A stretch of DNA of 64,000 nucleotides from Chryseobacterium sp. (lineage in GTDB: Bacteria; Bacteroidota; Bacteroidia; Flavobacteriales; Weeksellaceae), in NCBI GenBank assembly GCA_031277615.1, contig JAITMC010000018.1, forward strand, positions 62,001 through 126,000, read 5' to 3'. Positions 8,017-17,129 of the stretch are shown here, piece after piece (position 1 is the first letter of the stretch; each line of letters begins with the position of its first letter). The notes under the pieces are model-generated. The model was not told the DNA's origin. It made no database searches and was given only the letters and a program-made list of their open reading frames with translations. The position numbers and the translations under genes are program-made.

Positions 8017-10056
8017 ATGAGCATACATAAAAATACTCCGGAGATATCCTATAAATCAATGGTCTTTGTACAAAAGTCTATCCTGCTGGTTATGGTTATT
8101 TGTATAGGTTTTCTGTATAAAGCACAGCTTCCCCTTAACCATAAGGCTTATCATGACAGTCTTTATACTGCACTTCAGACTCAGAGAAACGACAGCGCCA
8201 AAGCACGGATTTCATTTCAGCTGGCTCATTACTGGGCCGTAAAACGGGACCAGAAGAAGGCCGAAAAGTATCTGGCAGCCGGGAGATCCTATTTTAGAAA
8301 TAACAGGTTTCTGCTTGGGATATATTACAGTACTGTGATTGAAGTATATCTGGATACAGACCCTGTAAAAACCAGGAGTGCCCTTCATAAAGCTGATTCA
8401 CTACTTTCCGCGTTTCACACTCCGGATGCTTATTATACCCTGGCAAGATCCTGGTACAGTGAAGCAATAAACGCCCAGAAAGCCAATGATGAAAAAAAAG
8501 CGCTGGAAATTATTGTGAATAAGGTGATTCCTCTTATTAAAAAAAGCGGTAAGAAAGATTCACTGGCCATGTTCTATTCACAGGTCGGAATCCTGCTGAT
8601 GAATTCGGATCAGATGGAAAGTGCTGAAGAGTATTTTGAAAGGATCATCAGTATGAAAAACAGTCTTCCTGCCAACAGCAATATTGTGCTTCGGGCGTAT
8701 ATCTATTCCGGTGAGGCATTTACCTACCGTAAAAAATTGCCTCAGGCAAAAGCCAGGTTGGATGAAGCGTGGAAGATTCTTGTAAAAAATCCGGGATCCT
8801 CTGATTATGGGGATTATTATAAAGTAACCGGGAATTATTATGAAAAAGCCGGTCAGTATGATGAGGCTGTCCACTATTATGATAAAGGAATAGAAGTGGC
8901 AAAAAATATTAACGATACTTATCTGGAAGGTGATCTGATCCGATACCGCCTGGGACTTCTGATTGAAACAAAACAGTATGAACCGGCGAAGAAAATGCTT
9001 GGACAGGTCATGCTCAATACGAGGTATATGGTTGACCTGGATAACAGAAAAGAGGTATACGAGCAGATGGCCCGTGTTTCTTATGCGCTGGGTCAGGATT
9101 CAGAGGCTTACCGCTGGCAGATAAAATACAGTGCACTGAGTGACAGCTTGCATATAGCCCGCTCAGATGAAGATATTGCAGAGATAGAAGCCAAATTTAA
9201 AAACGCTGAAAAGGCGAAAACAATTGCTCAGCTTCAGGCAGACAAGAAACAGAGTGAACTGAATCATAAAAACCAGAAACTCACCAACTGGATTTTAGGA
9301 ATAACGGTTATGGCTCTATTAACGGGCATTTTCTTTTTAACTTATTATTATAAAAGTGCCAGAAAGCTGGCCGTTCAGAAAGAGATCAATCATGAGCAGC
9401 ACTTAAAAGAAATAGAAAATCAGCACCAGCTTAAACTTGTTCAGGCCATGCTGGGGGCAGAAGAACGGGAACGTCAGCGGATAGGTCGTGATCTGCATGA
9501 TGGCTTGGGCGGAATGCTTGCGGGGATCAAAATGAATCTTTCGCAACAGGCCCAATCAGAATATCATAATCTGAACACCGTTATTAGCAGGCTTGATGAA
9601 TCGGTGACTGAGCTTAGGCGTATTGCAAGAAATATGATGCCTGAAAGCCTGGTGAAAATAGGATTGGAGACCGCTTTGCATGATCTTTGTGAATTGCTGC
9701 AGAACGAAGATACTCAGATTGAGTTTCAGGCCATCAATGTGGATGAAAAGATTTCTGATCCGGCACAGATGCATATTTACCGCATTATTCAGGAACTCCT
9801 TTCCAATGCGGTGAGACACGCACAGCCATCGAATATAATGTTGCAGTGCAGCCAGAATCAGAGCCGGTTCTATATTACCGTAGAAGATGACGGAACCGGA
9901 TTTGATACCGGAATGCTCTCTGAAAGCCCGGGAATAGGATTCAGTAATATCAGAAACAGAGTGGCTTATATGAACGGAACGATGGAAATTACCTCTGCTG
10001 AAAATGAAGGAACTACCGTCAATATCGAACTGGATCTGAATCAGGAAGCCGGATAA
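8017..10056 (+). CDS. TPR-containing sensor histidine kinase (HisKA_3 / NarL-partner type)
   Basis: A 679-residue protein. A hydrophobic N-terminal segment (residues ~18-36) works as signal or anchor. A helical TPR-like sensor region covers ~45-400, then comes a transmembrane helix at ~425-445 and a coiled linker. The HisKA_3 dimerisation domain has ERERQRIGRDLHDGLGG with phospho-acceptor His494. The ATPase lobe has the N box (ELLSNAVRHA) and G boxes (DDGTGFD, GIGFSNIRNRV). This class autophosphorylates and passes phosphate to LuxR/NarL-type response regulators. No regulator gene is adjacent: the next gene is convergent and only 3 bases away. The partner must therefore lie elsewhere. The TPR region probably senses a periplasmic or protein-borne signal. 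Confidence 0.9.
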   Translation: MSIHKNTPEISYKSMVFVQKSILLVMVICIGFLYKAQLPLNHKAYHDSLYTALQTQRNDSAKARISFQLAHYWAVKRDQKKAEKYLAAGRSYFRNNRFLLGIYYSTVIEVYLDTDPVKTRSALHKADSLLSAFHTPDAYYTLARSWYSEAINAQKANDEKKALEIIVNKVIPLIKKSGKKDSLAMFYSQVGILLMNSDQMESAEEYFERIISMKNSLPANSNIVLRAYIYSGEAFTYRKKLPQAKARLDEAWKILVKNPGSSDYGDYYKVTGNYYEKAGQYDEAVHYYDKGIEVAKNINDTYLEGDLIRYRLGLLIETKQYEPAKKMLGQVMLNTRYMVDLDNRKEVYEQMARVSYALGQDSEAYRWQIKYSALSDSLHIARSDEDIAEIEAKFKNAEKAKTIAQLQADKKQSELNHKNQKLTNWILGITVMALLTGIFFLTYYYKSARKLAVQKEINHEQHLKEIENQHQLKLVQAMLGAEERERQRIGRDLHDGLGGMLAGIKMNLSQQAQSEYHNLNTVISRLDESVTELRRIARNMMPESLVKIGLETALHDLCELLQNEDTQIEFQAINVDEKISDPAQMHIYRIIQELLSNAVRHAQPSNIMLQCSQNQSRFYITVEDDGTGFDTGMLSESPGIGFSNIRNRVAYMNGTMEITSAENEGTTVNIELDLNQEAG

Positions 10057-10059
10057 TCT

Positions 10060-11274
10060 TTAATGTTCCTGAAAATCCAATGCTGCAAGCAGGGGGGTGA
10101 TGATCGGGGTTAATCCTGCCGGGCTGCTTTGAGTAAGCGTTACAGCCTGACATCCATTGAATACTGCAAAACGTTTTATAGAGTCCGTAAAAGGTAAGAT
10201 CCAGGACCCGGTATCAATATGTGGATTTTCAATATGCAGATGGATAATTTCAAACCGTTTGTCTTTCCTATGGGCTTTGCAGTCTGCACGGCCTATAAAA
10301 TTCCCTTCAAAAAGAATAGGTAAGCAGAAATAACCGTACTGTCTTTTTTCTTTGGGAGTATAGCATTCAAGGCGGAAGTCAAAGCTGAAAATCTGTTTAA
10401 CACGGTCTCTGTGAATCACAGCATTATCAAAAGGAGACAGAAACAGCATTCCTGAAGCCGGTTTTTTAAAGGTCTTCTCAAGCAAGTCATTCTGAATAAA
10501 AACCGAAGAGCCGTCTTCAAGGCTGATTTTCTGAACACTTCCATCCTGCATCAGAGAGTGAAGAATCTCTATGCTGTTCTTTTTCAATCCTTCTCCGGTC
10601 CTGAGATGGGTAATTTGCTTAAGGTTGGTAAAGCCATACGCTCTAAGATGGGTTTTTACAAGATATTCTGCATATTCCGGTGGAGTAGGTTCGGTAAGAT
10701 CCGTATTCCCGGGAAGTACCCGTTCTGTGAGATCATAGGTTTTCTGCATGCCATTGCGTCCCGCAATCATCAGATCACCCTGCATAAAGAGTCTTTCCAG
10801 GGCCAGCTTTGCAGGTTTCCAGTTCCACCAGCTGCCTGGTTTCTTACTGTCATGCTCAAAATCTCTTGCTCTTTTCGGACCTTCAAAACGGATTGTGTCA
10901 AGTACATATTTCATCACTTCAGGATCCGCATGATAATAGTGAGACTGATTTTGTGTTACCCTTAGCATTTGTGGTAAAGCAAAACGGAAATCTCTCATCG
11001 GAAGATAAGAAGCGGCATGAAACCAATATTCAAAAACTTTACGTTCCTCAACCAGCTTTTCAAGATCATCCGGTTGATAGTCTGGGATTCTCGTCCATAG
11101 CGTATGATGATGGGCACGTTCCACCATAGATAATGTATCTATCTGGATGTATCCGAGATGCTCCAATGCTTTGAGCACCGCTTTTTTCCCTTTTCCAAAA
11201 GGTGAGGCCTTTGTCAGTCCCTGACTTGTGAGGGTAATGCGCTGAAGCTGCTGTAATGTAACTGCTTTTCCCAT
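10060..11274 (-). CDS. YcaQ/AlkZ-like DNA glycosylase (winged-helix, HTH_42 family)
   Basis: A 404-residue protein of the winged-helix family once called DUF1006 or HTH_42, now known from Streptomyces AlkZ and E. coli YcaQ. These are monofunctional glycosylases that unhook DNA interstrand crosslinks and remove bulky alkyl adducts. The catalytic Q-hydrophobic-D motif is seen as QID (Gln44, Asp46), the YcaQ-like form rather than the QxQ of AlkZ. The length matches the family (about 370-410). Its 3' end is 3 bases from that of the kinase gene. It is a stand-alone repair gene. The substrate range is inferred from the motif only. Confidence 0.85.
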   Translation of the reverse strand: MGKAVTLQQLQRITLTSQGLTKASPFGKGKKAVLKALEHLGYIQIDTLSMVERAHHHTLWTRIPDYQPDDLEKLVEERKVFEYWFHAASYLPMRDFRFALPQMLRVTQNQSHYYHADPEVMKYVLDTIRFEGPKRARDFEHDSKKPGSWWNWKPAKLALERLFMQGDLMIAGRNGMQKTYDLTERVLPGNTDLTEPTPPEYAEYLVKTHLRAYGFTNLKQITHLRTGEGLKKNSIEILHSLMQDGSVQKISLEDGSSVFIQNDLLEKTFKKPASGMLFLSPFDNAVIHRDRVKQIFSFDFRLECYTPKEKRQYGYFCLPILFEGNFIGRADCKAHRKDKRFEIIHLHIENPHIDTGSWILPFTDSIKRFAVFNGCQAVTLTQSSPAGLTPIITPLLAALDFQEH

Positions 11275-11603
11275 TCTTATCAGTATCGGAGAGAATATTT
11301 AATTGATGAGGTTGATTTTTAATAGCTAAAATACAGCATTATTATTTAAACAGGGTATGGGAACTCAGATATCTTATTAATAAAGTTGATGACTTAGGAA
11401 TCTGTTTTTTTGCGCGTTTATATGAAAAGAATTCGCACATGCTGAATCAGCAGACGCACTTATTAGTTGTACTAACCATCTGACAGAAAAACTGTATAAT
11501 TTTAATAACCAAAGCATAATAAATTTCATGCTTATATATGATTTTGTACCCGCAATAAAATCAAACTTTCCTTTTTAATAAATGTATTAAGCTCTAAATT
11601 TTA
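11275..11603. other. Intergenic region (329 bp), divergent promoters expected
   Basis: AT-rich DNA between the divergently transcribed glycosylase and metalloprotease genes. It must hold promoters for both, but I see no clear TTG/TAnnTTTG pair, hairpin or open frame in it. Confidence 0.5.
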
Positions 11604-13535
11604 ATGACTATGAAAAAACAATTACCATTACGCGCTGCAGCCAGAAATACCTTACTGAATGCAGTGTCTTTTTCACTAACATTGCTGATACTGGGATTTT
11701 CACAGTTCAGTTTTGCCCAGTCTGCCCTTTTTTCTGCTTATTCCGGAGACGCCGGTAGTCTGAATGAATCACAGAACGAAAAGCTGGCGGCCATAGAGGC
11801 AAAAGGCATTTACAAATCTGTCATGCTGGTCACTTATGATCCGGAAGCCATTTTTGATACCAATGGCCTTTTAACAGTCAATGTAAATAACTCGTTAAAA
11901 GATTTACCTTTTAAATCTTATTATGTGGATTATCAATCTCCGGATGACTATACATGGATCGGTCAGTTTTTTGATTACAGGCCTGATGCCAGGAATGAAA
12001 TGTCCTCCATGACCATTACCCGCCTTAAGGGTGACATGATTGTAAAAATCCAGACTGATGTGGGAAGCTTCATTACCTATAATTTAGGAGACGGTGTGCA
12101 TGCGCTGGCCGAGTTTGATCCGTCAAGATATGGCGAAGGTGCGCTGTGTAATAATGAGGATAATGGGACGGTAATCCCTCTGAGCGGGGAAAACAAAGTC
12201 TGCTCCGAAGACCGGTTGAAAATATTGGTCGCCTACACCGCAGAAGGTGCAGCTTCCATCTATCCGCATAATATTGATACCTTTGCTCAGACCTCTGTTA
12301 ACACTCTTGGAGGTACTTTTCTACTAAGTGGAGTTAATCTTGCTCACTTACCGGTTCTGGCCCATGCCCAGGTGGTTCCAACACTTGTAGAATCTCCGGC
12401 AAGCATTACCGTTTATGATCCCGCACTTTATGCATTAAATGATTTAAACAGAATGAGTACTGATCCTACGCTTATCAGCCTGAGGGCCAATAAGCAGGCA
12501 GATCTCGTAGTAATCATTACCAGACCTTATAAAGATACACAAAATAAAGATTTTGTCGGCGGTTGGGCCAAGCAGGTAGGAGCGTCTTTTGATACGGCCT
12601 ATGCTCTGGTAACAGCCAGACATGCACTGGATGATACACAGACTTTTACCCATGAAGTATGTCATCTTCTGGGTGCATATCATGAAGCTGCGACTAGTTC
12701 AGCAGGACCGGCAAGAGCCCATGCCTATAGCTTTACTACCGGATGGCTGAACAATAATAGACGCAGAACTGTTGTACATTCGGGCTTACATCCGGTTTTG
12801 CAGTATCTTTCCAATCCACAGGTAACGGTATCAGGAAAAGCAGCTGGCGATTATGCTACGGCTAATAACTCGGCTGAAGTAGATGCTTATTTACCTACCG
12901 TAAAAGCTTTTTACAGTGATTATGCGTTGTTTACACCTCAGATTACCATGGCGCAGCCGGCACCATGCAAACAAAACGGAATGGCTCACGTAGCGGTTCC
13001 CCCAAGCTGCAAAGGCCCTTTTACCTACCAATGGAGCTATAGTGATAACGGACTTACCTGGACTAATATTCCTTCCAGTAATACCAATACCATCACGACT
13101 TTTGTTCCGCTTCCTTCTCCTACCGGGCCGCCGATTCTTCAAAATTATAATACAAGATTGTATAAAGTAGCTGTTACAGGGCCATTGGGTACCGTTACCG
13201 CAACAAAAGCGGCTGTATATAACTGTTACGAAAGGGCGATTAGTAACGAATTAAGGACTACGCGTGAAATGAAGACTGAAATAAAAGCTACCGCATCCGT
13301 AAGTCCGGTTCCTGCCACCAATGTATTTACGGTTAACCTTAATTTACCTGCCGATGATGAAGTGGAAATACAGCTTTTCGACCTTAGTGGAAGACAGGTG
13401 GCTTCTTTATATAAAGGAGCCGTATCAGCCGGATTACAACGGTTAAAATTTGAAAATAAATATGTTGCAGGGAATTATCTTCTGACGGTTAAAGGAAAAA
13501 ATATTACAGAGACCATCAAGATTATCATTAAGTAA
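11604..13535 (+). CDS. Secreted metzincin-type zinc metalloprotease with T9SS tail
   Basis: A 643-residue protein. The N-terminal hydrophobic signal ends at FAQ (~residue 39); initiation could equally be at the second Met, two codons in. The catalytic zinc site is HEVCHLLGAYHE (His350, Glu351, His354, His360), the metzincin HExxHxxGxxH pattern. An Ig-like segment at ~450-530 (FTYQWSYSDNGLTW) precedes a T9SS sorting domain (SPVPATNVFTV, FDLSGRQVASLY, VAGNYLLTV). It is an extracellular protease, probably processed from a propeptide (residues ~40-200). The Cys inside the HEVCH motif is unusual but outside the ligand positions. An intrinsic terminator follows. Confidence 0.9.
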   Translation: MTMKKQLPLRAAARNTLLNAVSFSLTLLILGFSQFSFAQSALFSAYSGDAGSLNESQNEKLAAIEAKGIYKSVMLVTYDPEAIFDTNGLLTVNVNNSLKDLPFKSYYVDYQSPDDYTWIGQFFDYRPDARNEMSSMTITRLKGDMIVKIQTDVGSFITYNLGDGVHALAEFDPSRYGEGALCNNEDNGTVIPLSGENKVCSEDRLKILVAYTAEGAASIYPHNIDTFAQTSVNTLGGTFLLSGVNLAHLPVLAHAQVVPTLVESPASITVYDPALYALNDLNRMSTDPTLISLRANKQADLVVIITRPYKDTQNKDFVGGWAKQVGASFDTAYALVTARHALDDTQTFTHEVCHLLGAYHEAATSSAGPARAHAYSFTTGWLNNNRRRTVVHSGLHPVLQYLSNPQVTVSGKAAGDYATANNSAEVDAYLPTVKAFYSDYALFTPQITMAQPAPCKQNGMAHVAVPPSCKGPFTYQWSYSDNGLTWTNIPSSNTNTITTFVPLPSPTGPPILQNYNTRLYKVAVTGPLGTVTATKAAVYNCYERAISNELRTTREMKTEIKATASVSPVPATNVFTVNLNLPADDEVEIQLFDLSGRQVASLYKGAVSAGLQRLKFENKYVAGNYLLTVKGKNITETIKIIIK

Positions 13536-13565
13536 GGAATCTTAATGGATCTCATTATCAATAAA

Positions 13566-13601
13566 AGTCCTGCAAACTGACGAGTTGCGGGGCTTTTTTT
13601 T
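13566..13601 (+). terminator. Intrinsic terminator after the metalloprotease gene
   Basis: A 10-bp stem, AGTCCTGCAA / TTGCGGGGCT (with G-U pairs), a 9-base loop and eight Ts. Confidence 0.85.
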
Positions 13602-13777
13602 GAATTTTTCAGAACTTTTGTTTTTTATAAAGATTATTTACCGGAATAAATGTACAGAGAGATTTCCAGAAGTTATTTTTGCCATGATTATTGCGAAGAA
13701 CATAAAAACTGAACGGGAACTTTCGTGTTTGAAAATGATACCGTAAATTAAGAACTTAAATCAGCAGAATAATACTC

Positions 13778-14329
13778 ATGCAAAAATCATTAACTCTGTT
13801 CCAAAAGATATTACTGAGCCTGATCATTATTTTTTTACTGATCATGGTCAGTGATCTTCTGCTGCAATATTTTTTTGATATCAGTCTTTTCTGTGGCGAA
13901 CTTATTATTCCTCTGGCTGTTGTAGGAATACTTAGTCTGTATGTTTTCTATTCGAGAAAGCCATTGTTCATGCTTGTCTTATTTTCTATCATCATAAGTT
14001 TTGTGCTTATTTTTGCCAATCTTACAAAAGGTGGTGCCACTGCCAGCCGCAGAGCGATCACTGCCAGTGAATATAGTATCGAAGTACGCCCGCACAGCTA
14101 CTCAATAATAAGGTATTATGCCGTTGCGGAGAAAATAGTTGCTGTAAAAAAATCGGATGCCTTTTTTAATCCGGATTCAAAAACAGGGATAGACCTGGGT
14201 TATCAGGTAAAAATACGGAAAGAAACACCGGACAGTCTTTTTATTGAAATCAATTCCGGGCTTCATCAGACTGATGGACTGAAGAAAAGCAGTCTTTGGC
14301 AGAAAAGCCAGATAAATCGTGTAGATTAA
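13778..14329 (+). CDS. Hypothetical membrane protein
   Basis: A 183-residue protein with three hydrophobic helices in the first ~90 residues (about 10-32, 38-57 and 63-84), then a soluble ~95-residue tail that has beta character and is probably extracytoplasmic. No known domain recognised. It lies between the protease terminator and tRNA-Arg and has no operon partner. The codon composition looks like that of its neighbours. Confidence 0.65.
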   Translation: MQKSLTLFQKILLSLIIIFLLIMVSDLLLQYFFDISLFCGELIIPLAVVGILSLYVFYSRKPLFMLVLFSIIISFVLIFANLTKGGATASRRAITASEYSIEVRPHSYSIIRYYAVAEKIVAVKKSDAFFNPDSKTGIDLGYQVKIRKETPDSLFIEINSGLHQTDGLKKSSLWQKSQINRVD

Positions 14330-14388
14330 CTTTATTATAATTTGCACCCACTTTGTCGTTGAAAATGGCTTGGTTGCACGTTTTATTG

Positions 14389-14460
14389 TAGCCCCACCAG
14401 GAATCGAACCTGGATCTAAAGTTTAGGAAACTTCTATTCTATCCATTGAACTATGGGGCC
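14389..14460 (-). tRNA. tRNA-Arg (anticodon CCT)
   Basis: A full cloverleaf is readable on the minus strand: 7-bp acceptor (GGCCCCA / TGGGGCT, first pair G-U), D arm GTTC/GAAT, anticodon stem GAAGT/ACTTT with loop TTCCTAA (anticodon CCT, reading AGG), T arm CCAGG-TTCGATT-CCTGG and discriminator A. CCA is not encoded. Total 72 bases. Confidence 0.95.
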
Positions 14461-14499
14461 TGAGATGGCCAAAATTACAAATTATTTAAGCAATTTATG

Positions 14500-15942
14500 C
14501 TATTCCAGTATCCATTTTGAAGCAACAGGAATATCAGGATCCGAATCTTTATTCTCAGAAGGCTGTATCATCACATCAGGCTGAATATTTTCGATATATT
14601 CTTTCCCGGTACGGTCCATTTCGTAGGATGTAGCTAAAAGAAGATTCCTTCTGTCTTTCAGCACAAACAGCCTGTTACCGCTTGTATATCCGGCCGAAGG
14701 TTGTCCAAAGGTTTTGGCATTGGGTTTACCAATGAAAGAAATAGCAGCGATCTCACCGCTGCTTGCCGTGTTGGGACCTATTAATACCGCAATTTTCAGA
14801 TCATTTTTTTTAAGAATATAAGGTGCTGTAACACTAGTGACCGAGCTTTTACCTTTTTCATACTTCCAGCTTTGTTTGCTTTTGTTATCTTTAAAATAGC
14901 CCAGTTCACCTTCTCCGGTCAAAGGTCCCAGACCAACAATCATTGGATACATATTTCCTCCCATATTGTTTCTGAGATCAACAATCCATCCTTTAAGGTT
15001 GTTTTCAGTATCCAGTTTTCTGATCATATTCTGGATTTTTAAGGCAAATTCATTTCCGACCTCTTTGTTTAATGATCCAAATGCAGGAACCATAATATAT
15101 CCGATTTTCTCTTCCAGTAATCTGGCTTCAGGTTCTTTACCAACAGGGTTTGAAGTGCTTTTTTGGGCAGCTGTTTCTTTGGAATCAATAAAAGAGTGAT
15201 TATCTCCGGCTTCTCTCAGGGTATTCATGATATATTGAATGGCAGGGTAAGTATCTTCCAAGGTTTCCATACCTTTGGATATCTTCTGAAGATTGCTGTT
15301 AAGATCATTCCAATTGATTTTCTCCTTGAAGATTGAGTTTTTCTTTACGATGCTTTTAAAATCATCGATATAAGACAATGCCTGTTTTGATGAGGCCTTG
15401 TCTGAAAACGGCACTTCCGAAACCGAAAAATGATCAAACCATACTTTTCCGTTTCCGGATAAATAGCCTCCGAATGTAATATCTTTGGCCTGATCATCAA
15501 TAATGAATTCTAAAGAATACTCTTTCCAGTCCGCATTAAGGGTGACCGGATTACTCTGATTCTGAGAATTTCCCTTACTGATTATTTTCTTCCCTGTATT
15601 GATGATATGGGCCCATAGTAAGATCTCGTCTTTTACATTTTCAGATTTGATGAATCCGCTGAGGCGTATCCTCCGGAGTCCTTTCCCCGGAGCAGGAAAT
15701 GTTTGTGAAAAAAGTAGCATATTACCCGAAGCATCTGCTGCCTTACTGGCAATCAATAAAGAGTTTTGTCCGGAATATTGTATTGTAGGATCTGTTTTTA
15801 TGTCATAAAGATCACTGGCTTTACAGTCCCATCCTGAAGGAAGACTGTTCTCTGTTGTTTCAAAATCAGGATTTTGGAGCTGCCCTTGTATAAAGATGCT
15901 TCCTATAAAGAGAAGAAGAATTCCCGATGCCGTTCTTTTCAT
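14500..15942 (-). CDS. S41 family peptidase, secreted
   Basis: A 480-residue protein with signal peptide MKRTASGILLLFIGSIFIQG. Residues ~25-175 look like a carbohydrate-binding-like jelly roll (NPDFETTENSLPSGW start, then GYLSGNGKVWFDHFSV). Residues ~190-480 form the tail-specific/S41 protease fold: INWNDL entry helix, WIVDLRNNMGGNM, and nucleophile region PNTASSGE (Ser394/Ser395) followed by GQPSAGYTSG. No PDZ domain is obvious. S41 enzymes of this layout are periplasmic or surface serine proteases. Monocistronic, just downstream of tRNA-Arg in the same orientation as the tRNA. Confidence 0.88.
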   Translation of the reverse strand: MKRTASGILLLFIGSIFIQGQLQNPDFETTENSLPSGWDCKASDLYDIKTDPTIQYSGQNSLLIASKAADASGNMLLFSQTFPAPGKGLRRIRLSGFIKSENVKDEILLWAHIINTGKKIISKGNSQNQSNPVTLNADWKEYSLEFIIDDQAKDITFGGYLSGNGKVWFDHFSVSEVPFSDKASSKQALSYIDDFKSIVKKNSIFKEKINWNDLNSNLQKISKGMETLEDTYPAIQYIMNTLREAGDNHSFIDSKETAAQKSTSNPVGKEPEARLLEEKIGYIMVPAFGSLNKEVGNEFALKIQNMIRKLDTENNLKGWIVDLRNNMGGNMYPMIVGLGPLTGEGELGYFKDNKSKQSWKYEKGKSSVTSVTAPYILKKNDLKIAVLIGPNTASSGEIAAISFIGKPNAKTFGQPSAGYTSGNRLFVLKDRRNLLLATSYEMDRTGKEYIENIQPDVMIQPSENKDSDPDIPVASKWILE

Positions 15943-16229
15943 GGTTTAATTTTGTGGCTAAAATAGAAAAGAGGCAGAAAACGGCCATAAAGTTTATGAA
16001 ACTTTAACGATAGGAGAGTATAAAGGCAGTGGGGATTTTGATTTGCTTTAAAAATTCAGTGAGGAATAATACCTAATGCTAACGATCAAAGCAAGATTTT
16101 TTATTAATGCAAAGATTGCAAGCTATACTTTTGATTTTAAAAGAGGCAAAGAAAATATCCAGCTAATATATATCATTGTATCCCAGCGATTAATTATAAA
16201 TTTTTGAGATTACCCGCCCATAAGCTGTC

Positions 16230-16260
16230 AAAAAAAGAATCCGCTCTTTAGGAGCGGATC
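16230..16260 (-). terminator. Leftward intrinsic terminator
   Basis: Stem ATCCGCTC / GAGCGGAT with a 5-base loop. On the minus strand it is followed by a seven-base T run. Confidence 0.6.
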
Positions 16261-16300
16261 CAGTAGATAATACATCTCATTTTTTTAATTAGACAACAAT

Positions 16301-16337
16301 AAAAAAGCACAGCCGACAATGCTGTGCTTAAATTTTT
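16301..16337. terminator. Bidirectional terminator-like hairpin
   Basis: A perfect 9-bp stem, AAGCACAGC / GCTGTGCTT, with a 7-base loop. It is flanked by an A run on the left (T run on the minus strand) and AAATTTTTATTT on the right. Confidence 0.65.
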
Positions 16338-16925
16338 ATTTCAAATTTAATTGCAATTTCAAAGCTGAAAAAAGCAAAAAATGTTTCCACTTCAGTAGTA
16401 TTACATAGTAAATGTAGTGATATTTTTAATACGATAGATGAATTAAATGTTAAAATTTATAGTTTATTGATAGTCCTATCTCAATCTTTCTTTTTTAACT
16501 TTAGTCTATCAAACTCGCTTTGTAAAATATTACCCTTTTTTCAGATACAGTACGCATTCTGAAAACTTAAGGTTCAGATTCACTGAACCTTTATTATCTA
16601 TCGTTTTTTCAGATTTATAGGTATAGAGAGACGGTGTTATCCTCCTTTATCTGCATCATTAATAATGTCAGTATTAAGCTGTCATAATCATTGCTCAGGT
16701 TACAAAATTTAGAGAGTAGCATAGAAATAGATGAACGTAAATTGAATCTTTTGTGGTATATATTCTCTCGCTGATTCCGCAGATGGAGCAGATCTTATAT
16801 CCAGCCAATAAAAAATGACAGATGTTTTTAAGATTAAGTGAACTTTTCTTCGTAAAGTTTTAAACTTAAAAAATAACTAACGTATTAAATCTTCTATGCC
16901 TGTTGTGGTTAAATATACAATTTAA

Positions 16926-17123
16926 ATTCTTGAGTCTGGTCCGTCATCATTTAAAAACAAAAACCATTATTCACGGAATCAAAAGATATATGGTAACCAC
17001 AGACCTGAGCGTAAATACTCCTTTCGACCTGAAGAATGGGAAAGTCCGGATGGCTACAGACTGGATGTATCAGCAAATGAAAAAGCTGCTATGATATTGT
17101 GGCAGCTTATTTCAATGGTATAA
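16926..17123 (+). pseudogene. Remnant reading frame of an unknown gene
   Basis: A 65-codon open frame without an ATG near its 5' end encodes a hydrophilic peptide containing HRPERKYSFRPEEWESPDG and ending in EKAAMILWQLISMV. The composition (Pro, Glu, Trp, ordered charge) looks protein-like, unlike the surrounding AT-rich noise. The overlapping +1 frame from an ATG at 16903 encodes 63 residues with poorer composition. I think it is the tail of a decayed gene. The family is not recognised. Confidence 0.3.
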
Positions 17124-17129
17124 AGATCT

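Larger units (their letters stand above)
15943..17129. other. Gene-poor stretch (1.2 kb) with two hairpins and a decayed frame
   Basis: This AT-rich region separates the S41 peptidase from the methyltransferase. It holds two GC-rich hairpins (16230-16260 and 16301-16337) and a possible gene remnant (16926-17123), each listed separately. Elsewhere I see only short open frames without plausible composition. The hairpins terminate leftward transcription, yet no intact leftward gene lies just to their right, which suggests a lost gene or a small RNA. Confidence 0.5.
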
